A stretch of 64,000 nucleotides of DNA from Notolepis coatsorum (GCA_963971535.1 OZ020585.1:25691734-25755733), one strand, 5' to 3'; shown: positions 23,284 through 35,011, numbered from the stretch's first letter. The notes: generated from the sequence alone by a model not told the origin. Numbers and translations: made by a program.

Positions 23284-24410
23284 GAATACGGGGGTCACAG
23301 ATGCAATGCTGACCCTCTCGCTTCCGTTTTGCACACGGCCCTGGCCTTATAAGGAGCTGGCGGGGTGTGTCTGTATGCAAATTCAGGTATACGAGAATGT
23401 GCTTTCCAGTTTGAGAATGAGTGACATACTTCATTCAGGGGATCGCAGCTGCGATCATCTTGGCAATTTAAGAGAACCTCTCCACGCATTGACGAACCGG
23501 TGGTAACTGTCGTAAGAGGTTGTCGTAAGAGGAAACTTACGACAATGTTGGTGAATGAGGTCCATTGTCCTTGATCGAATTGCCACTTACACGAATGACC
23601 ATGAAGTAAAAACAGCAGCCGAGGCCGCTGTGTTGGCAGACGAGTCAGTACCGACTCACAAAATGTCAGTTTAGTCACTGAGATGACACATCGTTCTCAT
23701 GGCAATAGTAGTCGAAAACATTAAAACCCCAGGGAACATGTTTTGTAAACTGCACTTCTATGTTTCGTGAGGGGGGGGGGGGGGTCTTCTGTGCTCCTTT
23801 TCCAAAGTCTTAAGTATATGGCTGTCATGTAGACTCCAACTCGACTTGAAATTTGTTAGGAATCCAGGTAAGAATGTTGAGTTCAAGTGTGGCACGGAAG
23901 AAGGAGACGGAGAAGGTGTTGCTCTTCTCGAATATGTGTTATTTTATTATCAGAACCACTTTGAGCAATAACATTACAAGGTAAAGCAGGTAATAGTAAT
24001 ACAAGGAAAGATACTGAGATAAACAACTTAATGAAGCAATAAGAGAAAGGTGAGAGATCTGCCTTCTCAACCTTAAGTAAAGATAACTTTAAATCATGAT
24101 AACAGGCGAGATATCCGACTTCTGAACATGGACGGCTGTTCCCAGTAACACTGCTGAAGAACCGACAGAAAGAGAGAGGCAAAGTATTACTATAAAGGCC
24201 TCAATACAGCCCAGACCCAATCAGCACCAGTGACAAAAACACAGGCAGGTGACAACAATCAGGATAATTACAGAGACAGAGTGAGAATTCCAGGATGGCA
24301 GCAGAGCTTCCAATCCTGAATAGGGAGAGAAAGCCCAGACGTTACAGAAATTACTGCCATTGGAAAAAGGAAATGCCCAGTACTGAGACTTTAAAGGAAG
24401 AACACAGTTA
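23284..24410. other. No recognised feature
   Basis: Contains a poly-G run at about 23771-23783. No credible gene was seen. Confidence 0.3.
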
Positions 24411-24437
24411 GAGGGGGAGGGAGGGAGGGAGGGAGGG
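24411..24437 (+). repeat. (GGGA)n tract
   Basis: Runs of three to five G separated by A, a potential G-quadruplex former. Confidence 0.9.
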
Positions 24438-24911
24438 CTCCGTCAGACGAATGACTCTTGCAGCGCCTGCTATAGGTTTTGAGCCAGTAGCATAGAAGGT
24501 TCCAGAAGGTTCTCAATCTAAACCAGTGGCAATGGCATTGTATCTGTATCCAGTCTGCCTGTGTCTAAATAGTTATAGAAAAGAGCTCAGGAACGCACAC
24601 CATAAATCCTTCACAATGTACATGCATTTACCCAAATCAGTCCATGAATTGCTGTTTAACTGTATTCAAACATTCACAAACATTCACAATCCTACATTAA
24701 TTGACTAAATACATTTCTCCATGAGTTTCTCCAAGAATGTATTGGTCCAACTAGACATTCATGTAAAATGTTGCTTTTAAACTAAAGAAATAAATGAAAC
24801 TGTAAATGCTACCATATTTGTGTTCTAGATTGGGCCATTCAAAATAGTAGGGTATTTTCCATTTCATAGTCCCTCACTAGTTCAAAGTCAATGTAACTCA
24901 ACCACAGCTCA

Positions 24912-24913
<2 letters not shown>

Positions 24914-24992
<79 letters not shown>
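24914..24992. repeat. (TC)n microsatellite
   Basis: About 39 perfect CT units. Confidence 0.98.
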
Positions 24993-24994
<2 letters not shown>

Positions 24995-25000
24995 GCTTTA

Positions 25001-25135
25001 TATCCTAAGGAAGTGGCATACAGCCTTTTTAATTTAATTTTCTCTTTTCCCCACTCCCTAGGCTGTCTCCCCACATTGGTAATGTTCCTATTTTCCCCAT
25101 CCTGTAATTGTTTTTTATTTTAGCGTAGGTAAGTT
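25001..25135. repeat. Dispersed repeat D2, copy 1
   Basis: The block ccccactccctaggctgtct with flanking tattttccccatcctgtaat recurs at 45058-45200. It is an unnamed repeat in the same orientation. Confidence 0.65.
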
Positions 25136-25161
25136 GTTGTGGTCAGGTAGTCTTTTTTTTC

Positions 25162-26280
25162 CCTAGTGGTGATGGGAAGCACTGTTCTTTGAAGGGAGCT
25201 GGATCTTTTGCCTCTGTTCCTTTCTAAGAGCCGTTCTTTTTTTTAGGGGACGGGGATTACTTGGTTTATCAGTCATGAATAAAAATATTTGGTTTACGTG
25301 CGGTCAGATGGCGTAGCGGAGATTGCGCTCGTCACCAATGCAAGAGGCTGCGGTCTCGACTCCCGGAGTCAGCATTGCCCTGCGGCTTGGGCCGATCGTC
25401 ATACTAACTCGTTTGGTTGAGTTAGCGGGAGGGAAGTCGAGGGTGGTAATCTGGCGTTGTGGACAGCAGGTCCTACAGGTCAGGTCTGGGCGCCTGCTCA
25501 GCGAAAGGCAGGAAATGGTGAAGGCAGCGTGACCTCCCATGTGTTACGCTTCACCAATGAGAGTCCTCGCTGCCAGGGAGGAGGAAGCGTGTGGTAGACT
25601 TCAGGGTTCCCTTGTACCGACCAGTAGGAGGAACATGCGCACAACAACAACCAGGTAGGGGAGGCGGGGCAATTGGCATAACGACTAAATTGGGATGGGG
25701 AGAAAAATAGAAAAATCAGGCGGAGAAAAAGAGGATACATTTTTTTTTTTTAAATAAAATGTTTATTTGTGGAATAATCACTAGGATAATGATTTGGCTC
25801 AAATTCAAACTTAGATACTGAAAGCCCCTGGAAACAAAGCCTCAAATCGTTAAAATGTATGTATGATATCCAACATGAGTGTGATATTACGCGTCCACCA
25901 AAGTATAAAAATATGGGCCTATATTAAGGTAACATAACGTCCCTGATTTTCGGGGACAGTCCCTGAATTAAGTCATTGACCATATCCTGTCCCCGAAAAT
26001 GTCCCCAATTCATTCTTACGCTTATGGCGTTATAGAAGGCAGATGGGGAAATGAGATTGTAAATTAATCATGCTTGGTGCAATGTCGGATTAAAATAAAC
26101 ACTGCATTTTGCGCTTGAATTGAGAGAGTTCAAGTGAAGTGAATGATACAAGGTTGCAGTTTTTGGAATGCCACCCTCTGTATGAAATAATGGCTCCCAC
26201 CAAGTATGATTCGGTTCCCGTCGTTTGTAGCAAAGAGCCGTTCAAAATAATCGGATCGTTCGATAACATCACATCACTAG
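25162..26280. mobile_element. Possible hAT-type MITE interrupted by SINE-B
   Basis: The left end ctagtggtgatgggaagc and the right end (inverted) ctagtgatgtgatg resemble hAT MITE termini, and both sides carry an agagccgtt-like sub-terminal motif. A SINE-B lies at 25303-25745. No clean 8-bp target duplication was found, so this pairing is tentative. Confidence 0.35.
25303..25745 (+). mobile_element. SINE-B, diverged copy
   Basis: The head has an A-box-like tggcgtagcgg but a different central head (aatgcaagaggctgcggtct), without the hairpin seen at 22.4 and 27.1 kb. The body and end (ggcataacgactaaattggg) match the family. This copy shows what the family looks like without the inverted duplication. 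Confidence 0.8.
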
Positions 26281-26351
26281 TTCCTAGTGTGTTTCCCTTT
26301 GTTTTCCCCCCGTCTGCTTGCTTGACACACAGTGGTCCATGTGTAGTAATA

Positions 26352-26430
26352 TACATTTTATACCCAGTTTAATCACCTGTACATTGTATATTACTATTGC
26401 AATTTACTGTTAATCTAATCTAATCATTAG
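26352..26430 (+). mobile_element. 3' end of a LINE-like element
   Basis: The sequence cagtttaatcacctgtacat followed by gtatattactattgcaat and a taatctaatctaatc tail is the reverse complement of 6747-6915. Confidence 0.6.
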
Positions 26431-26494
26431 GGTGGCAGGGACAGCGTACTGTGCACCCCTCTTAATACCTATCACTAGGCATTAAGTGATAGGT

Positions 26495-26965
26495 GTTGTG
26501 TTTCATGCCATTGTGTAATCATGGACATTTGATTGAGTACATGTTTAGCTCTGTGACTATCTGTAACCTGACTGGCTCATAGTTTAAAGCTTGAGTAAGT
26601 ATCAACGTAGTGTCCACTTGATGGATGGTGTTTTACACCCCAAATCTTTACCTGTGTGGCCATTGCGTGTTATAGTGTGTGGAAATGTAAGTGGCAATTT
26701 CCTATTGTTGAGTGTGCCGCCATTTTGGTACCTCCATTACTCTCGCTCAGTGCTGGTAGGCCAGGGTATAGCCCAAACCATTCTAATGGCTGCTACGGCC
26801 ACCTGGGGTTCCTCGTCACCAATCCGCACTGCATTCACGCCACCAGTAAGCAATCCAATTTCCCAATTTTACAATACAATTTCCAAATAAGGTTTGAATT
26901 CTGTTTTACCTTCATCTGTTGTCTGCTGTGTCACTGTGTTGAGAACCTGTAGAAACTATTATTTC
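26495..26965 (+). repeat. Dispersed repeat D3, copy 1 (possible solo-LTR-like)
   Basis: Shares ordered blocks with 48735-49455: gccattgtgtaatcatgg, gagtaagtatcaacgtagt, ttacctgtgtggccatt, ccaaataa and the closing cctcgatgtgtgac. The paired CA/TG-rich ends and an internal AATAA could suit an LTR, but no primer site or internal region is present. Confidence 0.5.
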
Positions 26966-27011
26966 CTCGATGTGTGACGCATGCAAAAAAACAAATCCCC
27001 TACCTGGGATT

Positions 27012-27026
27012 AGAAAGACTACCGCC
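27012..27026. repeat. 15-bp target duplication (left) of SINE-B
   Basis: AGAAAGACTACCGCC is repeated exactly at 27531-27545 after the A tail. Confidence 0.95.
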
Positions 27027-27530
27027 GGGGGCGGTTAGGTGGCGTAGCGGAGATTGCGTTCGTCACCAACCCCGGAGCTGTGAGCTGGATTCGCCTGTTC
27101 GAATCCAGCTCACAGCTCCGGGGTTGTCACCAGCTTGGCTGGCCGTTCACACTAATACAATTGGCAGTATTAGAGGGTGGGAGAAGCTGGTGGGGTGGGT
27201 CCGGGTCGTTGTAAACAGCGACTCCTACAGTTCGGTCGGGGCGCCTGCTAAGCGCGGATGGGACCTGAGTGGGATAGTGTGATCCTTCCACACGCTACGC
27301 TCTCTCGGAGAATATCCGCGCTGCCAGGTGAAAAGAAGTGGTTGATTGGCTGGACGTGTGTCGGAGGAAGCACGTGATAGCCTCCACTCTCCCAGATGAT
27401 CTGACTGTGGGGGGTAAGTGCGCAGCGACCAGGAAGGGGATTGGGAATTGGCATAACGACTAACATTGGGATGGGAGAAAATCGGAGGAAAATGGAGGGG
27501 GAAAAAGATTAAAAAAAAAAAAAAAAGGAA
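27027..27530 (+). mobile_element. SINE-B, full-length copy with perfect hairpin head
   Basis: A-box-like tggcgtagcgg starts at 27040. The 27-bp arms 27067-27093 and 27100-27126 are perfect inverted copies around a 6-nt loop, and B-box-like gttcgaatcc spans the loop and right arm. The body is shared with the 22.35-kb copy, and the element ends in about 16 A. A perfect 15-bp target duplication flanks it. The family mobilises by LINE machinery; no protein is encoded. Confidence 0.92.
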
Positions 27531-28371
<841 letters not shown>

Positions 28372-28372
28372 G

Positions 28373-28398
28373 TTTTCTGTTGTGCATGCAACAGAAAA
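28373..28398. repeat. Perfect 10-bp hairpin
   Basis: TTTTCTGTTG and its exact complement surround a 6-nt TGCATG centre, at the outer edge of SINE-A copy 3. Confidence 0.8.
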
Positions 28399-29045
28399 GG
28401 TCACAGGATAAATATGAACCCGGAACCACTCTTCTCCAGGTGTAGTAAGGTTTAGGTCAACCTGTCAAAGGAGAGCTGAATGAGTGGCACATTCATTCAC
28501 AGTTCAATATCCAACACCAACATAGGAGCAGAAAAGAGCTGGCTCTGCTGTGTTGTCGTTGGGTTGGAAGTCTTGTTCCAGCTGGTTTTGGCATTGTGAA
28601 GGAGGCTGAAGAACTGTCGAGGAGGATAGCAGAAGGTCGGCATCATATCGCGTGAGACTTCCTCGTGCAACCAGTCTGTCATTTCATAATCTCCTTCCTG
28701 GTTTTAACCCCAGGTGTCAGTGCATGATGTCCTTACCACCCTATAGGAATGCATGCAAGGGACAGTAGAGTTAGGGGACAGGGGCAGGCACAAAAAACAA
28801 ACCAATCAATCCATACAGAAATAAGGCCTGTAGTCTCCAATCAGAGTTGATAGCTTCAGTTGTCCATAGTTAATGCAATCACACTCAATGTCAGTGTTCT
28901 CCTGCACACAACTTGAGGAAAAATAGCAGTTCACACAGGTTCAGTGGGAAGAAGTCAAATACCAGGAAGATCATATCAACCTGTGACACTGAATTTCGGG
29001 AAGGGAGACAGGTCATGGTGCAGTGGCTGGGTATATGGGAGTTAG
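28399..29045. other. No recognised feature
   Basis: No credible frame, repeat or RNA gene seen. Confidence 0.3.
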
Positions 29046-29047
29046 AA

Positions 29048-29600
29048 AGACTTATGATAGATTACTGTAGTATATTTTCCCTTGGCTAAACTAGAAGGAT
29101 GTTTCCAGGTGTATTAAGACATGTCATACTTGTCAACTGACTGGCAAACCTAACCAGACTATTCGGTTGTTAAGTCATGACGTATCGATCTTCCAATAAA
29201 CAGATTCCGAGGCCAAGATCCCTGCGTTGGCTGAGGCTCTCGTCTTTTCAACATGCCTCAGTGCTGTTGTTTTAATAGATCCGAGTCATAAAATTAAATG
29301 TTTGGGGTAAGTGTTCCTAGTATCTCCTGCTGTCTGAAGCGGAGAGTTTGGCCCCGGACATGTGGCGTCAGACTTAACAACCGAATAAAGCCTGCACCTC
29401 TTTATCCCATTCCGGCTGTGAGTAAACCACTTGAACACATCATTGACTGTGTTGGCCCACTTCCTCCTTCCAAGTCTGGTTGAATCTATTTACTAACAGT
29501 AATGTGTTAAACCACTCGATATCCGGCTGTTTACTCTAATTATCACTACGAGATCAATTGTAAAAGCATTGTCCCAGTTCATTTCAATTGTGGGTATTCC
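29048..29600 (+). pseudogene. Gypsy-type integrase relic
   Basis: The left part encodes KDVSRCIKTCHTCQLTGKPN, the second half of an integrase HHCC zinc finger (CHTC). After an interruption at 29163-29384 it continues KPAPLYPIPAVSKPLEHII and then DCVGPLPPSKSG, which carries the first catalytic Asp of the DDE core in its usual DCVGPLP context. Beyond that it degrades (stop, YLLTVMC, stop, TTRYPA). No LTRs or other domains are nearby. It is an old, dead fragment of a Ty3/Gypsy LTR retrotransposon. Confidence 0.85.
29163..29384. mobile_element. 222-bp TIR element inside the Gypsy relic
   Basis: It starts tcggttgttaagtc and ends with the exact inverted form gacttaacaaccga. The dinucleotide AT precedes it (29161-29162) and also follows it (29385-29386). 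Counting AT once restores the expected integrase spacing at the junction. A 2-bp AT duplication is compatible with ISL2EU-type elements (recalled) but is too short to assign a superfamily. A TA reading is also possible by shifting the ends one base. Confidence 0.7.
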
Positions 29601-31320
29601 AAGGGTTATACAGAGTTACCAAGGGGCAATTTTGCATCTTGGATGTTTGCTGTTTCATAATTTCCAAAATTGCTGATACAATGAAGTAGTTAGCTATTTT
29701 AACAAACTATTAAATTATATCTTGTTGTCAAATTATTATTCACTGATTTCCAACCGTAGAAGACTAGCGACTATAAGGCTGGCTATAAGCATATAGTGTT
29801 AGCTTCTAGCTAACAGCAAGACACTGACAAACAGTAGAGAGGCAGAAGCCAGCATGGAGAGTGTGCTAGTTTGGAGCAAAACTCACTTGCCAATTGATTT
29901 TGTCTAGCTTATGCTCACAGATTGGCTTGAACAGAACACAAAATACAAGAAGGATTTAATTTTTAATTAATGCTTTGATTAGTAACAGACACAATGAGTA
30001 GGCAGGATATCCTGCACACACGGGTAGCAGCTGTTATCATTAGCTGTCTCGCCCCTTTGTATGCCCGCTACCTAGCAAGTGTAGCCAACCACTTTCACAT
30101 GGACAGTTTCATGGTTGTTAAGAGTCACATTGATAACACTAAAGAAGCAGATGTTGCAATTTCTAGTTACTACCCCACTACAAGAATACACTGAGGCTGA
30201 CCCAGAGATAAAATTGATGTAAAATGTTCTCGTCTAACTCTGGGGAAGATGGCAAATAAGTGTATTTCCCAAAATGTTGGAGTGTTCCTTTAAGGATCTT
30301 GCCTGTGTAAAAGTCCCACCCATATAGATAGAGCCATTGGCGGGAGAGACTAAATTCACCCATGGGGCCTGCAAACAAATTTGATGATCGGTAGCATTAC
30401 TACCATTTGTAAGGCAGCCAACAACCTAATATGTTTGGCAGTTATTGTTAAGAGCTAATGCTAGCTAACAAGCATATGTTAGACGTTTTGCACTGTGGGT
30501 AGACCAGGAGGACGAATCAAACACAAGGGAAGAATTGTTTAATACAATTGCACATTAAGCAGTTCCACAATTCGTAGGCTATGACCATGTTTAGAAATAA
30601 TTTTAATTGCATAGTGGTATGTGAATTTTGTTTTAGTTTGGATTTTCTCTTAAAATCTCTGCCAGACACATCAACATTGTTGCCATCATTTAGAATTTCA
30701 GTCATTTGACTCTACGCATAATTGACTAATGAGATCCACAATGTTTCTCTAAGACTTAACAAAGCATTCTTAATTGTATCCATACGGCTGAAAATGAAAG
30801 TATGCAACTTCAAAAGCAGTTATATATGTCCCTTGCCGGTCATTTGAAGTATTTTCCATGCATCATTGCCCCTTGTCACTGATGTAATGCAAGTCAGTCA
30901 GGATTTCATGGTTGCTGCATGGTCTTTAGACACAACCCCCCCCCCCCCCCCCCCCCCCCTGTAACCTCTTGCACCTTGACACTGGAGTTGTCACCAAATT
31001 TCCCGGGGGAACCTGGGGGCTTTGGGTTACAGGGCATACATCATGCCTTGATTCCATCAATTGACCTTTGCACCATATCAACGATATATAGCATTGTCGA
31101 GGGCCATTATAGAAGATGGTAAAACACCCTGTATCTTCCAGTGAGTCAAATGTGTGACTAACATTGTTTCAGTTTCCCATCAGAGTCACACTTACTAGAA
31201 ATACACTCACAGTACTGTGAGGTGCTTTTGATGCATCAAACAGATATGTTATTCATATTATGCACAACTTGGCATTTGCAACATTGCCTCCCTCCAACCA
31301 CCATGTATCGAAGGTCTGTA
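29601..31320. other. Mostly unrecognised; one MITE-like TTAA end and a poly-C run
   Basis: The sequence aaatgttggagtgttccttt at about 30272-30293, running into TTAA, resembles the end of a TTAA-type MITE, but I could not pair it with a left end. A run of 24 C lies at 30936-30959. Confidence 0.35.
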
Positions 31321-31870
31321 AAAGGTTTGTGATGCTGTAAATGTTTTTATTTGTGTAAAAAATACGTCTCCCAGTCTCTCCGCTCTGCAGTCAACACAAA
31401 ATAAATGTTTTGGTATCCCGTTCCCACTTTATCCAATCAGGAGAGAGAATCTTAGATATATTTTTTTACTTATTTCAAGAAATCTTGCCAAGCCAAATGA
31501 GCTTATTGCACTGGTAGATTATTTTACCTGTTGGACACATTTGCTTTTTTATTTCTTATTCTTGTCAGACCATTTTTGCAGTGTGCACTCACCGACGGTG
31601 GAGGCAACCATGCAAGGTGCCAACTTGCTCATCGGGAGCAATTTGGGGTTAAGTGTCTTGCTCAAGGACACTTCGACACGCTGCCCGGGAGGAGCGGGAA
31701 TTGAATGGGAACCATACAATTACCGGATGACCGCTCTACCTCTTGAGCCCCAAGGTGACAGGGGAGACTGGGAGACCCATGTTACCAGACAATCTATATC
31801 AGTGATGGCTGTTGGAGTGTAGCGCTATCCTTTTAACATAAAACACTAAAAATACCACTTACAGCACCTT
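31321..31870. mobile_element. MITE (copy B of the 2.5-kb family), interrupted by SINE-C
   Basis: The ends are inverted (aaaggtttgtgatgctgtaa and cttacagcaccttt). Blocks shared with copy A include ccactttatccaatcaggag, a reversed atttggcttggcaagatttc, and gactgggagacccatgtta. A tRNA-like fragment interrupts it at about 31575-31755. Confidence 0.65.
31575..31755 (-). mobile_element. tRNA-derived SINE fragment, family SINE-C
   Basis: On the minus strand: aagaggtagagcggtcatcc, B-box-like ggttcccattcaattcccgc, then cttgagcaagacacttaacc. A second copy lies at 48214-48357 (-). Confidence 0.7.
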
Positions 31871-31967
31871 TAAGTTGATTTACTGTATGTTTTTAGTTGA
31901 ATGCAGTGCCATTGTATTTAAACTAATAGGATCAACCTTGTCTGCTCTGCTTGCACTGCTTCTGCTG

Positions 31968-32006
31968 GGATACTTCTATGTACTGTAGGGGGGGATATAA
32001 TACTTA
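31968..32006. repeat. 27-bp minisatellite, first block
   Basis: About 1.4 units (acttctatgtactgtag, gatataatact) precede the TA-flanked MITE. The unit continues in phase after each of the three inserted elements. Confidence 0.8.
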
Positions 32007-32376
32007 CCATAATTTTCGGACTATAAACCGCACCTTTTTTCCCAATTTTTCGACCCTGCGGCTTATATAATGGTGCGGCTTATATGTGACTCGACGTGAC
32101 CAAACCGGAAAATGTAAAAATCAAAATATTGCTTTTTTTACTGCATTGAAATGTTATTTATCTGTTCCCTTATTTGCTAAACTTAATACAACTTGTAAAT
32201 GAGTTAATTCTTGTTATTTGTCCAAAAGTATTGTGTCCCAATGCTGGTGGGAAGACTGTAATTAAACATTGAAACACCTGCGGCTTATAGTCCAGTGCGG
32301 CTTATATATGTACACATCATACAATTTTGCTTCTGCGGCTTATATTCAGGTGCGGCTTATAGTGCGAAAATTACGG
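32007..32376. mobile_element. 370-bp MITE with TA target duplication
   Basis: The ends ccataattttcggactataa and (inverted) ccgtaattttcgcactataa form the TIR. Several gcggcttata units lie inside. TA flanks both sides (32005-32006 and 32377-32378). Removing the element plus one TA restores an exact 27-bp repeat unit with one substitution. TA insertion is typical of Tc1/mariner-type elements. No transposase is present. Confidence 0.8.
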
Positions 32377-32562
32377 TATATGTACTGTAGAGGATATAGT
32401 ACGTCTATGTACTGTAGTGGGAATATAGTACTTATATCTACTGTAGATGTAGATGATATAGTACTTCTATGTAATATAGAGGATATAGTACTTCTATGTA
32501 CTGTAGAGGATATAGTACTTCTATGTACTGTAGAGGATATAGTACTTCTATGTAATGTAGAG
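32377..32562. repeat. 27-bp minisatellite, second block
   Basis: About seven units of the form gatatagtacttctatgtac plus tgtagag. The last eight bases, ATGTAGAG, are the left target duplication of the hAT element. Confidence 0.95.
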
Positions 32563-33258
32563 CAGCGGTTCTCAACAGGGGTGCCGTGGCACACTAGGGT
32601 GCCTCAGAGAGCTGCCAGGGGTGCCTTGAGATTTCTCAAAAATATTACAGAAATGATAGAATTACAGAAAATTATCACTAAAGTGCTATCTGTTGCAGCT
32701 GCACTGTTTTTCATGAAAATAGCATATTTGGATAAGTTTGCCAATTTCTCAAAAACTGAAAATCATTATTTAAAAAAACACAGAAAAGGATAAGTTACTC
32801 TGGATAAAGAACACCTAAACAAAATATAGGGCCAAGTTGAGCCTTGAGGATGACATGCGTGTTGCCTTGTCAAAGATCTCCCCACGTATTGACCGTATTA
32901 TTAGCCATCAGCAGCAGACCTCGCATTGAGCTAGAAATGTCCACTGAGTGAACGAGTGCTTATTTTCTGTATTTATTTATATTTCTTGAGAAATGGTAAC
33001 TTGGTGATCCTTTTCTGTATTTTTTTAAATAATGATTTTCTGTTTTTGAGAAATGGTCAAATATGCTATTTGATTTACTACTACAAGCAGTGTAATGTCA
33101 ACAGTACTTAAATAAATGTTATTTTGAAAGCAAGCACTTTTGTCATCATTGTAGCAAAAAAGACAGGAGGGGGAAAGTCTTTATCGTATGTAGGGGTGCC
33201 CTGGAATATTTTATTGGACACAGGGGTGCCTTGGCAGCAGAAAGGTTGAGAACCCCTG
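32563..33258 (+). mobile_element. hAT (Charlie-like) element, internally deleted
   Basis: The ends cagcggttctcaac and (inverted) caggggttctcaac have the typical form of animal hAT/Charlie termini. An exact 8-bp duplication ATGTAGAG lies at 32555-32562 and 33259-33266, as expected for hAT. Sub-terminal aggggtgcc units recur. At 696 bp it is far shorter than an autonomous element but keeps the end of the transposase gene (see 32831-32929). It inserted within one unit of the 27-bp minisatellite. Confidence 0.92.
32831..32929 (+). pseudogene. C-terminal tail of hAT transposase
   Basis: A 32-codon frame plus stop encodes a tail of the form LEDDMRVALSKISPRI followed by a short Gln/Ser/His end. This is the recognisable extreme C-terminus of hAT transposases and of their domesticated relatives such as ZBED5. 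The rest of the transposase is deleted. It shows this element derives from a Charlie-type parent and gives the element's orientation. Confidence 0.65.
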
Positions 33259-33574
33259 ATGTAGAGAATATAGTACTTCTATGTAATGTAGAGGATATAG
33301 TACTTCTATGTAATGTAGAGGTTATAGTACTTCTATGTAATGTAGAGGATATAGTACTTCTATGTAATGTAGAGGTTATAGTACTTCTATGTAATGTAGA
33401 GGTAATAGTATTTATATGTAATGTAGAGGAAATAGTACTTCTATGTAATGTAGAGGAAATGGTACTTCTATGTAATGTAGAGGTTATAGTACTTCTATGT
33501 ATTGTAGAGGTTATAGTACTTCTATGTAATGTAGAGGTTATAGTACTTCTATGTAATGTAGAGGAAATAGTACT
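33259..33574. repeat. 27-bp minisatellite, third block
   Basis: About twelve units, mostly of the taatgtag rather than tactgtag type (unit part atagtacttctatgtaatgt). Since 27 is a multiple of 3, the array reads as a 9-residue repeat (DIVLLCNVE-like) in an open frame that I reject as a gene. It ends in GTACT, the left target duplication of the BEL/Pao element. Confidence 0.95.
33570..33574. repeat. 5-bp target duplication GTACT (left)
   Basis: Identical to 42729-42733 after the 3' LTR. Removing the element and one GTACT gives a perfect 27-bp unit. Confidence 0.95.
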
Positions 33575-33886
33575 TGTTGTGAAGGGCCAGATTAAACCGA
33601 ATATATATATTTATTTATATATATATATTTAATTGTATTTGTATATTCTCTAATATTCCCTGATATCCCTTGTATATTCCTTGTACAATATGCATTGAAT
33701 ATCCATTCTAGCCTACTGAACATCCCATAATAGTCTCCATTCTACTATTGGTCGAGACCTTGGTGCCAGGCTGCCATACCCCTCAGACCCAGTTCAAACG
33801 TACCGCTCGACATGTACGAACAAGTCCTAGTTCCGCGTAGGAATTTGGCTACCGCACCACTAATGGGACTATTTGTTCATAGTGCG

Positions 33887-33894
33887 TATATATA
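33887..33894 (+). promoter_or_regulatory. Possible TATA box in the 5' LTR
   Basis: TATATATA in a GC-flanked context (gtgcg ... ctgcgc), about 310 bp into the LTR. Role inferred from position only. Confidence 0.4.
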
Positions 33895-34834
33895 CTGCGC
33901 TACTAAAGTAGGACTTTCTTTTCAGTCCAGTTTCTTACCCTCCAATAGAGTCACAGACGTAAAGGCTCCCCGCGATGCCACGTGTGGGAGTAAGGCCAAG
34001 TTCGGCCTACCATCGGTATTGAGACATCGTGTATATTAATATTTGAATAGTCATATTTGGCACTATATCGTCGAGTTGGACGTAGTCTATTAAGCTAATA
34101 ATAGTCTGTTAATATATAGTGCTTCGTGCGGTGAGAATACTACCGTAGTCAGTACCCCATCGTTTCGGGCAGAGAACTGGCTGCTTACCCAGGGTGGTTG
34201 ACCCTATGTGAAGCTGCACCCGAGGAGCCCCAGAGCCGACGAGCGAGTGGACCTGTATACCGGATTATTCTACCGACGACAGCCCGCCTTCCCAGGCACG
34301 GATTATGCTTTGGATACTTTGATTATTCTATGGATAAAGACCCCCGACACTACCGTGTGTTGGAACCCCCCCCCCTGGAAAGGACGCAAGGTGAGGAGAC
34401 GCTCTGCAAGACGAGGTCTCTCCACATCTCTCCCCCGTGGACCGGAGAGAGCCGGCCCACAAAGAGTCCACCTGCTTTCATCTGTGGTCCAAGGATCGCC
34501 GGCGCATTGAACGGCACTACAGTGGGTTCACCTGGGATACCCTTGGCCGGACGAGGCAGCTGGATTCTACCCCCCCCCCCCCTCCTACTCCTGTCGGCTT
34601 ACAAGCGACCGGATTAACCCCCTCTAGTGTATCCAGCCTATAATCATTAAAGTATCATTGCTGTTATTCCTTAACTATTCCAGGTCGTATATTTACCACC
34701 TGCGCCTTCAGAGATTGGACATTATCTATTGATATACCGACGAATACTCCTTGCCATAAAAGTGCATACTATTTCAATTCATAAATGTAATTAAGTGATT
34801 AAGTGCTTATTCTACACACCATCGCTGTGTAGGA

Positions 34835-34840
34835 AATAAA
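34835..34840 (+). terminator. LTR poly(A) signal (5' LTR copy)
   Basis: AATAAA in aggaaataaagacctg. The 3' LTR copy is at 42554-42559, where it would define the RNA end. Confidence 0.6.
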
Positions 34841-35011
34841 GACCTGTTTCTAATTCGTACATTTGTGTTGGATCCGTTTCATCTACGTGAGAGTGTTCAT
34901 GATAATATATTTATGCCGTGTACTGGGTGGCCGAATATTAAGTACAAAGGTAGTGGTAGTAAGTATCATATCTAGTAATACAGTCAGGGAATTGTACCCC
35001 TCAGTTACAAT

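Larger units (their letters stand above)
33575..35009 (+). repeat. 5' LTR of the BEL/Pao element
   Basis: 1435 bp, beginning TGTTGTGAAGGGCCAG and ending CAGTTACA (TG...CA). It carries a TATATATA at 33887-33894 that could serve as core promoter and an AATAAA at 34835-34840. Compared with the 3' LTR I find G33965 versus C41683, A34380 versus G42098, and a 13- versus 14-C run. A 139-codon frame inside it (34198-34617) is present in both LTRs and looks non-coding. Confidence 0.97.

Noticed and set aside
33231-33632. 133-codon frame with a 9-residue repeat
   Set aside because: Translation of the 27-bp minisatellite running into the LTR.
34198-34617. 139-codon frame inside the BEL/Pao LTR, repeated at 41916-42362
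   Set aside because: It lies in the non-coding LTR, its length changes with the C-run difference between LTRs, and it has no domain.
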